Positions 48,558-57,789 of a stretch of 64,000 nucleotides of DNA are shown here, one piece after another (the first letter of the stretch is position 1; the number at the start of each line of letters is the position of its first letter). The notes below the pieces were generated by a model. The model saw only the letters and a program-made list of their open reading frames with translations. It was not told the DNA's origin and searched no databases. Origin of the DNA: Paracoccaceae bacterium (GTDB lineage Bacteria > Pseudomonadota > Alphaproteobacteria > Rhodobacterales > Rhodobacteraceae); assembly GCA_024742695.1 (NCBI GenBank), contig JANSXY010000003.1:62001-126000 (forward strand), written 5' to 3'. A program made the translations under genes and the position numbers.

Positions 48558-49685
48558 TCACGGGCGGCGATGCTCGGGCAGATGGTTCAGGAAGTCGCGA
48601 TCGATCTGGACGGCGGTTTCGAGAAGCGCTCTTTCCTCGGGCTCATACGCGATCGTCTTGTCGGTGGCGTTCCGTCTTTCCCTGATGCTGTCGCCATCGA
48701 TCGTAACGCCGAAGCGTTCCATCAAATGGTTGACGCTGTCATCGAGTTCGGAAAGCTTCAGAACCGTGTCCACATCGTCGATCCGCTGGCTTCTTCCAGC
48801 GAAGGTTCCGCAAAGCGGAGCGACGACATCCTGCGGCACTCTTCGTGCCCACTCGCCCAATCCGCAAACGGGGAAGAAGCGCCACATCGCCCCGTGCTGC
48901 GGCAGGGTCCACAGGCGGTTCCTTGGTCGAACGCGGTATTGACGCCAGGCCGAGATCGCACGCGACGCCGGATCCCTCAGGATCACGATCTCATGGTATC
49001 CCCGGGGTGATGTCAGGCCCAGTTGCGCGGCGCAAAGATGCGCGGAACTGAGGAATGGAAAGAGCCCGTCCTGGTGTTCGACAAGCCATCGCAGGAACCT
49101 GCGCGTGGTGTAGGACGGTAGGGCGGCCATGCCCGAGTTGTAGAAATGGGCGCTCAGCACCGCAGCCAGAGAGGTGCCACCGGTCTTTGGCAGGTGCCAC
49201 AGCAGGATCGGGGCGTCGGAGCGCTTGGTCTTGATCTCGGTGCGACGGATGAAGGGAAGATAGACGTCCCGGATTGCACGCTCACCGTCTTCGGAACCTG
49301 CCGCCATGGCCGCCTCGATACCCAGCGAGAAGAAGCCGAAGTTGCGCGTTGTCAACTCACCGCTGTCCCGCAGATCACGCCACGGACCGCGAAGCACGTC
49401 CCAGACCTTCGCCGCGTTTCGCGCCCCGTCTTGCGAGAGCAGAAAGCCAAGGGATGTGCGCGGACCCGATTCAAACGGAAAGCGTGCGGCGCAATGCGCA
49501 AGTGGAAGGACCGCGCCGGCTTGATCGCCCGACATTGCCAGCCAGTTGGCGCGGGCGGTTTCGCGACGCACATGGCCGCTGGTTCCGGCATAGGCCGAAA
49601 CCCGAACGGCAGTGTCACGGCGCGGGGTTTCGGCCTGCAGCAGCCCGTCAAGGACACCCGTGTTTGATTTCGGTCTACTTGCCAT
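48558..49685 (-). CDS. Sulfotransferase-like protein
   Basis: A 375-residue protein with both PAPS-binding motifs of sulfotransferases: LLWHLPKTGGTSLAAVLS (5'-phosphosulfate loop, residues 166-172) and EIVILRDPASRAISAWRQYR (3'-phosphate loop, around 234-248). The N-terminal 150 residues may form a helical, TPR-like module. It should sulfate a carbohydrate or lipid. Its position between an O-acyltransferase and other glycan genes suggests a surface polysaccharide acceptor. Base use is less GC-biased than in the core genes of this window. Confidence 0.82.
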   Translation of the reverse strand: MASRPKSNTGVLDGLLQAETPRRDTAVRVSAYAGTSGHVRRETARANWLAMSGDQAGAVLPLAHCAARFPFESGPRTSLGFLLSQDGARNAAKVWDVLRGPWRDLRDSGELTTRNFGFFSLGIEAAMAAGSEDGERAIRDVYLPFIRRTEIKTKRSDAPILLWHLPKTGGTSLAAVLSAHFYNSGMAALPSYTTRRFLRWLVEHQDGLFPFLSSAHLCAAQLGLTSPRGYHEIVILRDPASRAISAWRQYRVRPRNRLWTLPQHGAMWRFFPVCGLGEWARRVPQDVVAPLCGTFAGRSQRIDDVDTVLKLSELDDSVNHLMERFGVTIDGDSIRERRNATDKTIAYEPEERALLETAVQIDRDFLNHLPEHRRP

Positions 49686-49858
49686 TTATCTACCCGTTCG
49701 GATAAGGCATCCGTAAGCGTGTGGCAAATACCAGTCCATATTCGATTTCGATGCGTCTGCGCCGACCGGGCGGGGCCGTGACCCGTCGAGCGGCCCACGG
49801 TGGCCCTTCACGGTCATGCAAAGACGCGTGGACGACGCGGCAAAGGAGATCGGCCCAG

Positions 49859-50752
49859 ATGCACGACGGAGCCCCGAAGGAAGCGGACAGGGAAATCACG
49901 CCTGCCGAGCTGGATGAATTGAACGCCAGCACACTCTCCTACATCCGCGGTCTTCCCGATGGCGAGATATCGCGCCGGCTTGGCGAGGTCGCGGTGGAAC
50001 GGCTTGACAGCGAGAGCGCGATGCGTCGGGCACAGGCTATCCTCGCGCGTGAAGGTGTTGTGGTCATTCTCGACTTTCTGGGGGGCGAGGCGCTTGATGC
50101 CGCGGCCAGGTCGGTCTCCGATCTGAAGGCCGAACTGCCGCATGCGACGGAAAGCGCCAACCATGAAACCGAAACCCTGCTGATCCAGTCCGCGGAGCGC
50201 GTTGTCACGGGCTACGGCGGGCTTTCGAAACATCCCAAGGCGGTCGCGAATGTTCGGCGGGGTGCGGACGCGGGGATGATCGACGTGTTCAACTTCGACA
50301 AGATCAGCCTGGAACGGCAGGCGGCCCTGCGCGCGCCGTTTGAGAACCCGCTGCTTCTCGAACTGCTGTCGGATGATGACGGCGACCTCCGCCCCGCCAA
50401 TCTCAACCTGTATCTGAACCGCGATATCACGCATACGCGCGGCTTCCATGCCGACAGTTTCGACCGGACGGTGAAGGGCCTTTGCTACGTCTCGGATGTC
50501 TCGAGCCTGTCGTTCGGGCCCTACTGCTACGTGCGCCGCACCCATGTCGACGGGCCGTGGCGCCGGGCCAACCAGAAAATCGCCGAGTTGACCAAGGCCT
50601 CGACCGAGGCGCCGTTCGTCGATCCGGCGATGATCCTGCCCTGCGTCGCGCCGAAGGGGGCGATCATCCTGAGCGATCAGAGCGGTGTGCATCGCGGCCT
50701 GCCGCAGGATCCTGGTCATGAGCGGCAGGTGCTGGTGATGCGGTACCGCTGA
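49859..50752 (+). CDS. PhyH-like Fe(II)/2-oxoglutarate dioxygenase
   Basis: A 297-residue protein with a double-stranded beta-helix pattern. The iron triad appears as His197 and Asp199 in TRGFHADSFD and His278 in GVHRGLPQ, with an Arg before the end for 2-oxoglutarate (VLVMRYR). The family hydroxylates varied small molecules. AAAGGAGAT eight bases before the ATG fixes the start; a GTG 46 codons upstream adds unrelated sequence. Its last 89 bases overlap the end of the convergent TPR gene. It may modify a sugar or lipid of this locus. Confidence 0.75.
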   Translation: MHDGAPKEADREITPAELDELNASTLSYIRGLPDGEISRRLGEVAVERLDSESAMRRAQAILAREGVVVILDFLGGEALDAAARSVSDLKAELPHATESANHETETLLIQSAERVVTGYGGLSKHPKAVANVRRGADAGMIDVFNFDKISLERQAALRAPFENPLLLELLSDDDGDLRPANLNLYLNRDITHTRGFHADSFDRTVKGLCYVSDVSSLSFGPYCYVRRTHVDGPWRRANQKIAELTKASTEAPFVDPAMILPCVAPKGAIILSDQSGVHRGLPQDPGHERQVLVMRYR

Positions 50753-53108
50753 TCCGGCCGGGTCTGGCGGCCGCGCCGGTTCGGGCGCCGTGCCGTGCTG
50801 GCAAGTCGGCAAGCGCACTGGCAACCCTGGCCATCATGCTCTTGCGATCCCAAGACGGTGTGCCCGAAACGACGCGCGCCGCGGGGTGCCATATGTCGCG
50901 CTCGCCGGCGTCGCGCCACCGCGTCGAATAGAGGGTCGACAGCATCAGTGTTGGCGTTCCCGCAGCCCCGCCCAGCTCGGCTGTCGTGGTGAACGGGGAG
51001 ACCACGCAGTCCAACATGCAGACGATGGCCAGTTGGCCTTCGAGGTCATCGACGAGATCGAGGCCCTCCGGTATCCGAAGCGACAGATGACGCGCAAGAT
51101 GGTCCAGTTCCTCCGTGCTGGCCTTCGGTTGAAGAATCCAGAAATCGGCGTCCACGTCCGCAAGCCGGTCCAGATCGGTCGCTTGAAGATAGTGGCGATC
51201 CCTTGCCACCGATTGAAGCATGCTGCGCCAGGCGAGACCGATCTGGGGCCGGTCCGCCGGCATCTGTCGCTTCCAGTCGGCGGCCAGTTTCGGGTCGGGC
51301 GTCAGGCGGCGGGATCTTGCGTTGAGAAAACTGCCCCGGTTCGGGCGGATATCCGCAAGGCTGTCGAGGACCGAGAAGACATAGTCGACGGTTTGCCCGA
51401 ACCGGAGCGCCTCGTCATTCAGGCATTGATACAGGCGTTCGTTGGGTAGCGATCGTCTGTCCGAAAGGTCGCGCGCTAGTTCACGACGGGTGCGGGGTGT
51501 GGGCAGGAACCGCAGCGCCGGAAAGCTGCGTTGCAGGATGGTCAGGAGGCGTGGATCACAGGTGAAGGTCGCCGCCCGAAATCGTTCGGCGATCTCGGGA
51601 TAGATCTGCGCCATGCGCAGTTCGTCACCCGGCCCGCCCTCGGCGATGACAAGGGCCGAGCGCGCGAGGGTGTCGTCGTTCAGTAGGTGGAGGTCCATGG
51701 GATCGGGCTTTGCGAAAGCCTCTGCTATTGCGCGGCTCACAGGCTTCTTTCGATAGAGCCTGTAGGCGCCTTGGATATCGCCCAGATCCAGCAATGCTTC
51801 GAAGTGGAGTGGTGTGAACGGAAACGGATCCTCACCCGTCGCGCTCCCGGCGGACCGGAGGGCTGTGATCGCGACATCCGGCTTGCCAAGGGACAGACTG
51901 CATCGCGCGATGCCAGCTGCCGCCTTCGGCTGCAGATGGTTTCGATCCAGCAAGGCCTGATAGAGGGCCAAGGCCGCCTCGTGTTCGTCCAACGACTCGA
52001 GGGCCAAGGCCTTGTGATGAAGCAGCGTATCGAGGTTTTGCCTGTCCCTTTCGCTGGGCGTTGGACCGTCCGCGACTGCGGCGAGGGCCTCATCGCACAG
52101 CCGGATCGCATCCCGGAACAGCCCGCCATTGTAGAGATAGAGGGCCCCTTGCACGAAATGCCCGCTGCCGTTGCCCCGGCTTCGAATGTAGTCGAGTGCG
52201 GTGTCGAGCGAATGCTGCGGCGGTGCGATGCCGAGTGACATCAGCTGTTTCCGGGCCTCGAGGTCGAGCGGGTAAATCGCCAGCGTGGCCCGCGCCGCCG
52301 CGATGGCCTCGTCCCGCCGGCCGAGCAGGATCAGCACCCGGCCGCGAAGGTGCAGCGCCCGGCTGGCGCGGGGATCGACCGCCAGCACCTGATCGACATC
52401 GGCCAACGCCGCGTCGAGACGCCAAGCCGCCAAGTTCCGCTTGGCGCTGGACAGAAGCGAGCGTCTTGTGGACCGGAGCAGGCCTGCGGCTGCCTTCTCC
52501 TTCAGTTGCATGTTTTCAAGTAGGCCTTGGTAGATGTCTTGCGCCGCTTCATGCTCGCCCACCGCCTCGAGGGCCAAGGCCTTGTGATGGCGCAGCATAT
52601 CGAGGTTGTGCCTGTCCCTTTCGCCGGGCATTGGCCCGTCTGCGACTGCGGCGAGGGCCTCATCGCACAGCCAGATCGCTTCCTGGTAAAAACGCCCGTC
52701 GTGGAGATAGCGGGCACCCTCCACGTAGTGTCCGCTGCGCCCGCCCCGCTTGCGAATGTAGTCGAGTGCGGTGTCGAGCGAACGCTGCGGGGGCGCGATG
52801 CCGAGTGACATCAGCTGTTTCGGGGCTTCGGGATCGAGGGGATAAATCTCCAGCGTGGCCCGCGCCGCCGCGATGGCCTCGTCTCGCCGGCCAAGCAAGA
52901 TCAGCGCCCGGCCTCGCAATTGCAGTGCCCGGCTGGCTCGGGGATTGACCGCCAGCACCGCCTCGACATCGGCCAGTGCCGCTTCGGGACGCTGAGCGGC
53001 GAGGTTGCGCCTTGCGCTGGAAAGAAGAGCCTTTTGCCCGGATGCGCCCGACAGACGGGCAATCAGGACACGAGCCCTTGCGGCAAGGGCGGGCAACACG
53101 GACGCCAT
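50664..53108 (-). CDS. TPR protein with a 190-residue tandem duplication and a GT-B-like C-terminal domain
   Basis: An 814-residue protein. Residues about 29-212 and 219-402 are near-copies (about 74% identical by hand count, exact 190-residue period), each with TPR-like helices (LQLRGRALILLGRRDEAIAA and its partner). The C-terminal half (about 460-770) has alpha/beta order with SALVIAEGGPGDELRMAQIY and PTLMLSTLYSTRWRD, resembling TPR-linked glycosyltransferases of marine bacteria. The last 30 residues are Ala/Arg-rich and lie antisense to the PhyH gene. It may bind and modify surface proteins or glycans; not proven. Confidence 0.7.
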   Translation of the reverse strand: MASVLPALAARARVLIARLSGASGQKALLSSARRNLAAQRPEAALADVEAVLAVNPRASRALQLRGRALILLGRRDEAIAAARATLEIYPLDPEAPKQLMSLGIAPPQRSLDTALDYIRKRGGRSGHYVEGARYLHDGRFYQEAIWLCDEALAAVADGPMPGERDRHNLDMLRHHKALALEAVGEHEAAQDIYQGLLENMQLKEKAAAGLLRSTRRSLLSSAKRNLAAWRLDAALADVDQVLAVDPRASRALHLRGRVLILLGRRDEAIAAARATLAIYPLDLEARKQLMSLGIAPPQHSLDTALDYIRSRGNGSGHFVQGALYLYNGGLFRDAIRLCDEALAAVADGPTPSERDRQNLDTLLHHKALALESLDEHEAALALYQALLDRNHLQPKAAAGIARCSLSLGKPDVAITALRSAGSATGEDPFPFTPLHFEALLDLGDIQGAYRLYRKKPVSRAIAEAFAKPDPMDLHLLNDDTLARSALVIAEGGPGDELRMAQIYPEIAERFRAATFTCDPRLLTILQRSFPALRFLPTPRTRRELARDLSDRRSLPNERLYQCLNDEALRFGQTVDYVFSVLDSLADIRPNRGSFLNARSRRLTPDPKLAADWKRQMPADRPQIGLAWRSMLQSVARDRHYLQATDLDRLADVDADFWILQPKASTEELDHLARHLSLRIPEGLDLVDDLEGQLAIVCMLDCVVSPFTTTAELGGAAGTPTLMLSTLYSTRWRDAGERDIWHPAARVVSGTPSWDRKSMMARVASALADLPARHGARTGAAARPGRISGTASPAPAAHDQDPAAGRDAHRSDRSG
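51903..53024 (-). repeat. Tandem 570-base direct repeat inside the TPR gene
   Basis: Two direct copies of about 550 bases with a 570-base period encode the two 184-residue TPR blocks (53024-52473 and 52454-51903). Shared segments such as SLGIAPPQ, LDTALDYIR, LCDEALAAVADGP and HHKALALE are in register. This is a recent or homogenised internal duplication. Confidence 0.75.
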
Positions 53109-53313
53109 GGGGCACGCTACTCGTTACGGACACACGCAAAGAGCCAACCACATGGCTCGGGCGACCGCAATGGCGCGCTCCGGTCGGCAACTCGCGATCC
53201 TCCGGGTGCCTCGGGCCGCCTGTTGCGCCTTGCCTTGTCTGGCCGGGCCCCAGCACGGTCCGGTCGGATTGACACCAATCCGCTAACATGGTCTGTCGCG
53301 GGGCCAAGATCAC

Positions 53314-54333
53314 ATGGAAGAAGTCCGGCGCGAAATGCTCAGTGGTTCATCGATCCTTGTCACGGGAGGGACGGGTTCCTTCGGGAATACGTTCATTCCG
53401 ATGACCCTCGAGAAATACAATCCCAAGCGTATCATCGTGCTTTCGCGCGATGAGATGAAGCAATGGGAGATGGCGAAGAAGTTCGACGGCGATCCACGGC
53501 TGCGGTTTTTCATCGGCGACGTGCGCGACAGGGATCGACTGTATCGCGCGCTGGACGGCGTCGATTACGTGGTGCATGCGGCGGCGACCAAGATTGTTCC
53601 AACGGCCGAGTACAACCCGTTCGAATGCATCAAGACCAATGTCAATGGTGCGATGAACCTGATCGACGCCGCAATCGACAAGGGCGTGAAACGTGTTGTT
53701 GCCCTGTCGACGGACAAGGCATCGAGCCCGATCAACCTTTACGGTGCGTCGAAACTTGCGTCGGACAAGCTGTTCGTGGCTGGGAATTCCTATTCCGGCG
53801 AGCATGAAACGCGTTTCTCCGTGGTGCGTTACGGCAATGTAATGGGGTCGCGCGGGTCGGTCATTCCATTCTTCCTGTCGATCCGGGAAAAGGGAATTCT
53901 GCCGATCACCGACCCCCGCATGACACGGTTCATGATATCTCTTGAACAGGGCGTCGAATTGGTTTGGCATGCCTTCGAGGATATGCTGGGTGGTGAGATA
54001 TATGTGAAGAAAATCCCGTCCATGAAGGTGACGGATATAGCCAGTGTCGTTGCGCCTGAAGCAAAGCAGGAGATAATCGGCATCCGGCCGGGCGAAAAGG
54101 TTCACGAGCAGATGGTGGGCATCGAGGATGCGCCATACACCTACGAATATGCCGATCATCTGAAGATCCTTCCGGCGATTCACAACTGGTCGGCCGATCC
54201 GTTCCGGATCAAGGAAGGGAAAAAGGTTCCCGAGGATTTCATCTATTCAAGCGACAGGAACGATCATTGGATGACGGACGATGAACTTCGGACCTGGATA
54301 AAGGCCAACGAGCACAAGATCGGGACGATCTGA
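53314..54333 (+). CDS. pseB: UDP-N-acetylglucosamine 4,6-dehydratase (5-inverting), PseB
   Basis: PseB starts pseudaminic-acid synthesis from UDP-GlcNAc. The 339-residue short-chain dehydrogenase has SILVTGGTGSFGNTFIPMTL (NAD fold), RIIVLSRDEMKQWEMAKKF, ATKIVPTAEYNPFECIKTN and the final PGEKVHEQMV, all typical of the FlaA1/PseB branch. An internal ATG at 53335 is an alternative start that would match other PseB N-termini and follows GGAAGAAG. It begins a five-gene operon with overlapping or near-contiguous genes. Confidence 0.94.
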   Translation: MEEVRREMLSGSSILVTGGTGSFGNTFIPMTLEKYNPKRIIVLSRDEMKQWEMAKKFDGDPRLRFFIGDVRDRDRLYRALDGVDYVVHAAATKIVPTAEYNPFECIKTNVNGAMNLIDAAIDKGVKRVVALSTDKASSPINLYGASKLASDKLFVAGNSYSGEHETRFSVVRYGNVMGSRGSVIPFFLSIREKGILPITDPRMTRFMISLEQGVELVWHAFEDMLGGEIYVKKIPSMKVTDIASVVAPEAKQEIIGIRPGEKVHEQMVGIEDAPYTYEYADHLKILPAIHNWSADPFRIKEGKKVPEDFIYSSDRNDHWMTDDELRTWIKANEHKIGTI

Positions 54334-55481
54334 TGATACCCTATGGCAGGCAGGATATTCTCGATGACGACATCGAGGCTGTCGTCGCGGTTCTCAGATC
54401 CGACTACCTGACCCAGGGGCCTGCAGTGCCGCGCTTCGAGGCCGCTGTGGCGCGGGCGGCGGACGTCCCCCATGCGGTCGCGTGCAACAGCGCGACCTCT
54501 GCCTTGCATCTGGCCTGCATGGCCCTCGACCTTGGGCCCGGCGATCTTCTTTGGACCTCTCCGATCACCTTCGTCGCCTCTGCCAATTGCGCGCGTTATT
54601 GCGGTGCGGATGTCGATTTCGTCGATATCGACCCGCAGACTGCAAACATGTGCCCGGACCGGCTGGCCGAGAAGCTGGCGGCGGCCAAGGCGGCCGGCCG
54701 GTTGCCCAAGATCATCGTGCCCGTTCACCTTGCCGGGCTGTCCTGCGACATGGCGCGGATCGGCGCGCTGGCCCGCGATTACGGCGTGCGTGTGATCGAA
54801 GACGCATCGCATGCGATCGGCGGGCGCTACCATGGCGTGCCGGTGGGCGCCTGCAGCCACAGCGACATCACGGTTTTCAGCTTTCACCCGGTCAAGATCG
54901 TGACCTCTGGCGAGGGCGGCGCGGCGGTGACGCGTGACGATGCGCTGGCGGCCCGCATGGAGCGCCTGCGCAGTCACGGGATTACCCGCGATCCAGGCCT
55001 GATGACCCATGACCCAGATGGGCCGTGGTACTATCAGCAGCTTGAACTGGGCTGGAACTACCGGCTGACCGACATCCAGGCGGCCTTGGGGGCAAGCCAG
55101 ATGACGCGGCTTACGGACTACGTCGCCGCGCGCAACCGTCTGGCGGATCGATATGACGCCGAACTCGGGGAACTGCCGATCGGCCTTGCGGGGCGGGCGG
55201 AAGACTGCCTTTCGGCGTTCCACCTGTACGTCATCCGCGTCGTACAAGAGCGCCATCGCAGCGTCTTCGAGGGCCTGCGGGCGCGGGGGATTGGCGTCAA
55301 CCTGCACTATATCCCCGTCCACCTGCAGCCATACTATCGTGCCATGGGGTTCGCCGAGGGCGATTTCCCCGCAGCCGAACAATACTACCGGGAAGCCATC
55401 AGCATCCCGCTGTTTCCGACCATGACGCAGGCCATGCAGGATGATGTCATCGCGGCGATCCGGTCGGAGATAGCGGATTGA
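54333..55481 (+). CDS. pseC: UDP-4-keto-6-deoxy-hexose aminotransferase PseC
   Basis: This DegT/DnrJ-type PLP aminotransferase makes the 4-amino sugar of the pathway. The 382-residue protein begins MIPYGRQDILDDDIEAVVAV (family signature), has the Schiff-base Lys in FSFHPVKIVTSGEGGA and the GHYNYRLTDIQAALG-type GWNYRLTDIQAALGAS segment. It starts inside the pseB stop (TGATG) and its own stop overlaps the pseF start (TTGA). It is the second enzyme of the pathway after PseB. Confidence 0.94.
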   Translation: MIPYGRQDILDDDIEAVVAVLRSDYLTQGPAVPRFEAAVARAADVPHAVACNSATSALHLACMALDLGPGDLLWTSPITFVASANCARYCGADVDFVDIDPQTANMCPDRLAEKLAAAKAAGRLPKIIVPVHLAGLSCDMARIGALARDYGVRVIEDASHAIGGRYHGVPVGACSHSDITVFSFHPVKIVTSGEGGAAVTRDDALAARMERLRSHGITRDPGLMTHDPDGPWYYQQLELGWNYRLTDIQAALGASQMTRLTDYVAARNRLADRYDAELGELPIGLAGRAEDCLSAFHLYVIRVVQERHRSVFEGLRARGIGVNLHYIPVHLQPYYRAMGFAEGDFPAAEQYYREAISIPLFPTMTQAMQDDVIAAIRSEIAD

Positions 55482-56170
55482 GACTGGCGGTCATTCCAGC
55501 CCGGGGCGGCAGCAAGCGCGTGCCGCGAAAGAATGTTAGGGACTTCTGCGGGCGCCCGATGATCGCCTGGTCGATTTCGGCGGCGCGAGAGAGCGGGGCG
55601 TTCGACAGGATCGTCGTCTCGACGGATGACGACGAGATCGCGGAGACCGCCAGGGCTCTCGGTGCGGAAGTTCCCTTTTGCCGGCCGGCCGAGCTTTCCG
55701 GTGATCACACGCCAACGCGGCCCGTGGTTTCGCATGCCATCCGCGCATTGGCATCGCAGGGGTCTGAGGCCGCGGAGGTGTGCTGTATCTACGCCACTGC
55801 GCCCTTCCTGGAAGCGAATGACATCCTGGCGGGGTTGCGCATCCTCCGGGAAAGACCCTGTCGTTACGTCTTCCCCGTCACGAGTTTTGCTTTTCCGATC
55901 GAGCGCGCGCTGCGGATGTCCGAGGATGGCGCGCTGCGCATGGTCGATGCCGAGATGGCGATGACCCGGTCACAGGATCTAGAGGAGGCGTTTCACGACG
56001 CCGGGCAATTCTACTGGGCCGCCGCCGATCAGTGGCACAAGGACGAGCCGATCCTCGGCGCCGGAGCCTGCGGCCTGAGGGTTCCTCGCACCCGCGTTCA
56101 GGATATCGACACCGAGGAAGACTGGGCCGTGGCCGAGTCGATGTTCAAGGCCATGCGGCTGCGACAGTGA
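55478..56170 (+). CDS. pseF: CMP-pseudaminic acid cytidylyltransferase PseF
   Basis: PseF activates pseudaminic acid with CTP. The 230-residue product has LAVIPARGGSKRVPRKNVRD (CTP loop), IYATAPFLEANDI, and DIDTEEDWAVAE near the end, as in NeuA/PseF enzymes. It starts with TTG in the TTGA overlap with pseC; no better codon is nearby. Its stop joins the next gene as TGATG. CMP-activation is the last step before transfer, so a transferase must be nearby or elsewhere in the genome. Confidence 0.93.
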   Translation: MRLAVIPARGGSKRVPRKNVRDFCGRPMIAWSISAARESGAFDRIVVSTDDDEIAETARALGAEVPFCRPAELSGDHTPTRPVVSHAIRALASQGSEAAEVCCIYATAPFLEANDILAGLRILRERPCRYVFPVTSFAFPIERALRMSEDGALRMVDAEMAMTRSQDLEEAFHDAGQFYWAAADQWHKDEPILGAGACGLRVPRTRVQDIDTEEDWAVAESMFKAMRLRQ

Positions 56171-57735
56171 TGACGGGCGGCGACATCATTGTCTTTCGAG
56201 TCGACGCCTCGCTCGCGATCGGAACCGGGCATGTGCAGCGCTGCCTGACCCTCGCCGATGCCTTGTCTTCCGAGGGCTTTGCGTGCCGCTTCATCTGCCG
56301 CGATCTCGAGGGCAATCTTGCCCCCTTGATCAGGGAGCGCGGCTTCCCGTGTGATCTGCTGGAACGGCCTCTTGTTGCCGAAGACGACCGAACTACCGCC
56401 CATTCGGCCTGGCTGTCCGTAGGCCAGAAGCGCGACGCCGAGGACTGCCTCAAGGTTCTCGGGCCGTTGCGGCCGGCATGGATCATTGTCGACCATTATG
56501 CGCTGGACCGGATCTGGGAGGATTCGGTCTGCCCGACGGCAGGTCGGATCATGGTGATCGACGATCTGGCCGATCGGCCGCATGGCTGCGACCTGCTCCT
56601 CGATCAGAACGTGGGCCGCGACGCCGCGGATTATGACGCGCTGGTTCCCGGGGCCTGCCGGCGCCTCGCCGGCCCGCGGTTCGCACTCTTGCGGCAGGAA
56701 TTCGGAGATCAGAGGGGTGCAAGCCTTGACGGTCGCCGTGGCCGCGGCATCGGCCGGTTGCTGGTTTCCCTGGGCGGTGTCGACAAGGACAATGCCACGG
56801 GGCGTGTTCTCGACGGCCTCGCGGCATGCTCCCTGCCCGCTGGTTGCAGGATTTCGGTCGTCCTTGGGCGCAACGCGCCATGGAAGGCGGAGGTGGCCGC
56901 GCGCGCGCATGCCATGCCGGTTCCCACCGAACTCAAGGTCGATGTCGCGCGGATGTCGGACCTGATGGTCGATGCGGATCTCGCGATCGGGGCCGCCGGA
57001 AGCTCGGCCCTCGAACGGTGTTGCCTGGGCCTGCCGACCCTGCTGGTGTCGATCGCCAGCAACCAGGACCGCATCGCTGCCGCCTTCGACGCTGTCGGAG
57101 CCGGAGAGTTTATCGGCAACCCGTTCTCCGGCGGGTTTGGCGCGACGCTTTGCAAGGCCATCGATCGGCTGGCGGACCCCGACACGCTGCGGCTACGATC
57201 CGAACGGGCGGCGGCGGTTCTGGACGGGAAAGGTGTTGCGCGAGTGGTTCGAACGATGATGGATCGGCCCTTCGTGGTCCGTCGCGCCACGGTCGAGGAT
57301 GCGAGAAGCATCTATGATTGGCGCTATGCCGGGGCAGCCGCCACGTTCTACCGGCAGCCGGCGGTGCCGGCCTACGCGGATCACCTGGCATGGGTTTCCA
57401 AGGCGTTGCAAGGCCACGACCGTGATCTCCTGATCGTCGAGCATGAGGATCGGGCCGTCGCCCATGTGCGGTTGGATCGGGATCCCGAGGCGCAGGCAAC
57501 CGCCTGGGTCAGCGTTTGCCTCGATCCGGCGCAGCGCGGGCGCGGTCTGTCGGGCCCCGCCCTGCAAACTGCCCTGGAATACGGGCGCAGCCGGGGTATT
57601 GACCGCTTTCTGGCCGAAGTGCATCGCGACAACGGCACCTCGCGGAAGTTGTTCCAGAGGCTCGGTTTCACGGAACTGGGTGCGGAGGCGGACTTTATCT
57701 CGTATGTTCTGGGCGATCGCCCCGGCCCGGCCTGA
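56170..57735 (+). CDS. PseG-PseH fusion: UDP-sugar hydrolase and N-acetyltransferase
   Basis: The 521-residue product joins two pathway enzymes. Residues 1-350 resemble PseG, which removes UDP: VDASLAIGTGHVQRCLTLAD (catalytic His in GTGHVxR) and VLVSLGGVDK-type RLLVSLGGVDKDNATGRVL, with GAAGSSALERCCLGLP. Residues about 360-521 form a GNAT domain like PseH (VRRATVEDARSIYDWRY, CLDPAQRGRGLS, EVHRDNGTSRKLFQRLGF), which acetylates the 4-amino group. In most known systems PseH and PseG are separate, with PseH acting before PseG; here they are fused in reverse order of action. ATG at 56170. Confidence 0.9.
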   Translation: MTGGDIIVFRVDASLAIGTGHVQRCLTLADALSSEGFACRFICRDLEGNLAPLIRERGFPCDLLERPLVAEDDRTTAHSAWLSVGQKRDAEDCLKVLGPLRPAWIIVDHYALDRIWEDSVCPTAGRIMVIDDLADRPHGCDLLLDQNVGRDAADYDALVPGACRRLAGPRFALLRQEFGDQRGASLDGRRGRGIGRLLVSLGGVDKDNATGRVLDGLAACSLPAGCRISVVLGRNAPWKAEVAARAHAMPVPTELKVDVARMSDLMVDADLAIGAAGSSALERCCLGLPTLLVSIASNQDRIAAAFDAVGAGEFIGNPFSGGFGATLCKAIDRLADPDTLRLRSERAAAVLDGKGVARVVRTMMDRPFVVRRATVEDARSIYDWRYAGAAATFYRQPAVPAYADHLAWVSKALQGHDRDLLIVEHEDRAVAHVRLDRDPEAQATAWVSVCLDPAQRGRGLSGPALQTALEYGRSRGIDRFLAEVHRDNGTSRKLFQRLGFTELGAEADFISYVLGDRPGPA

Positions 57736-57789
57736 CGGGTCGCAGGCGCGCACGGCAAGGTTCACACGCATCCCGAGAGATCGAAAACC

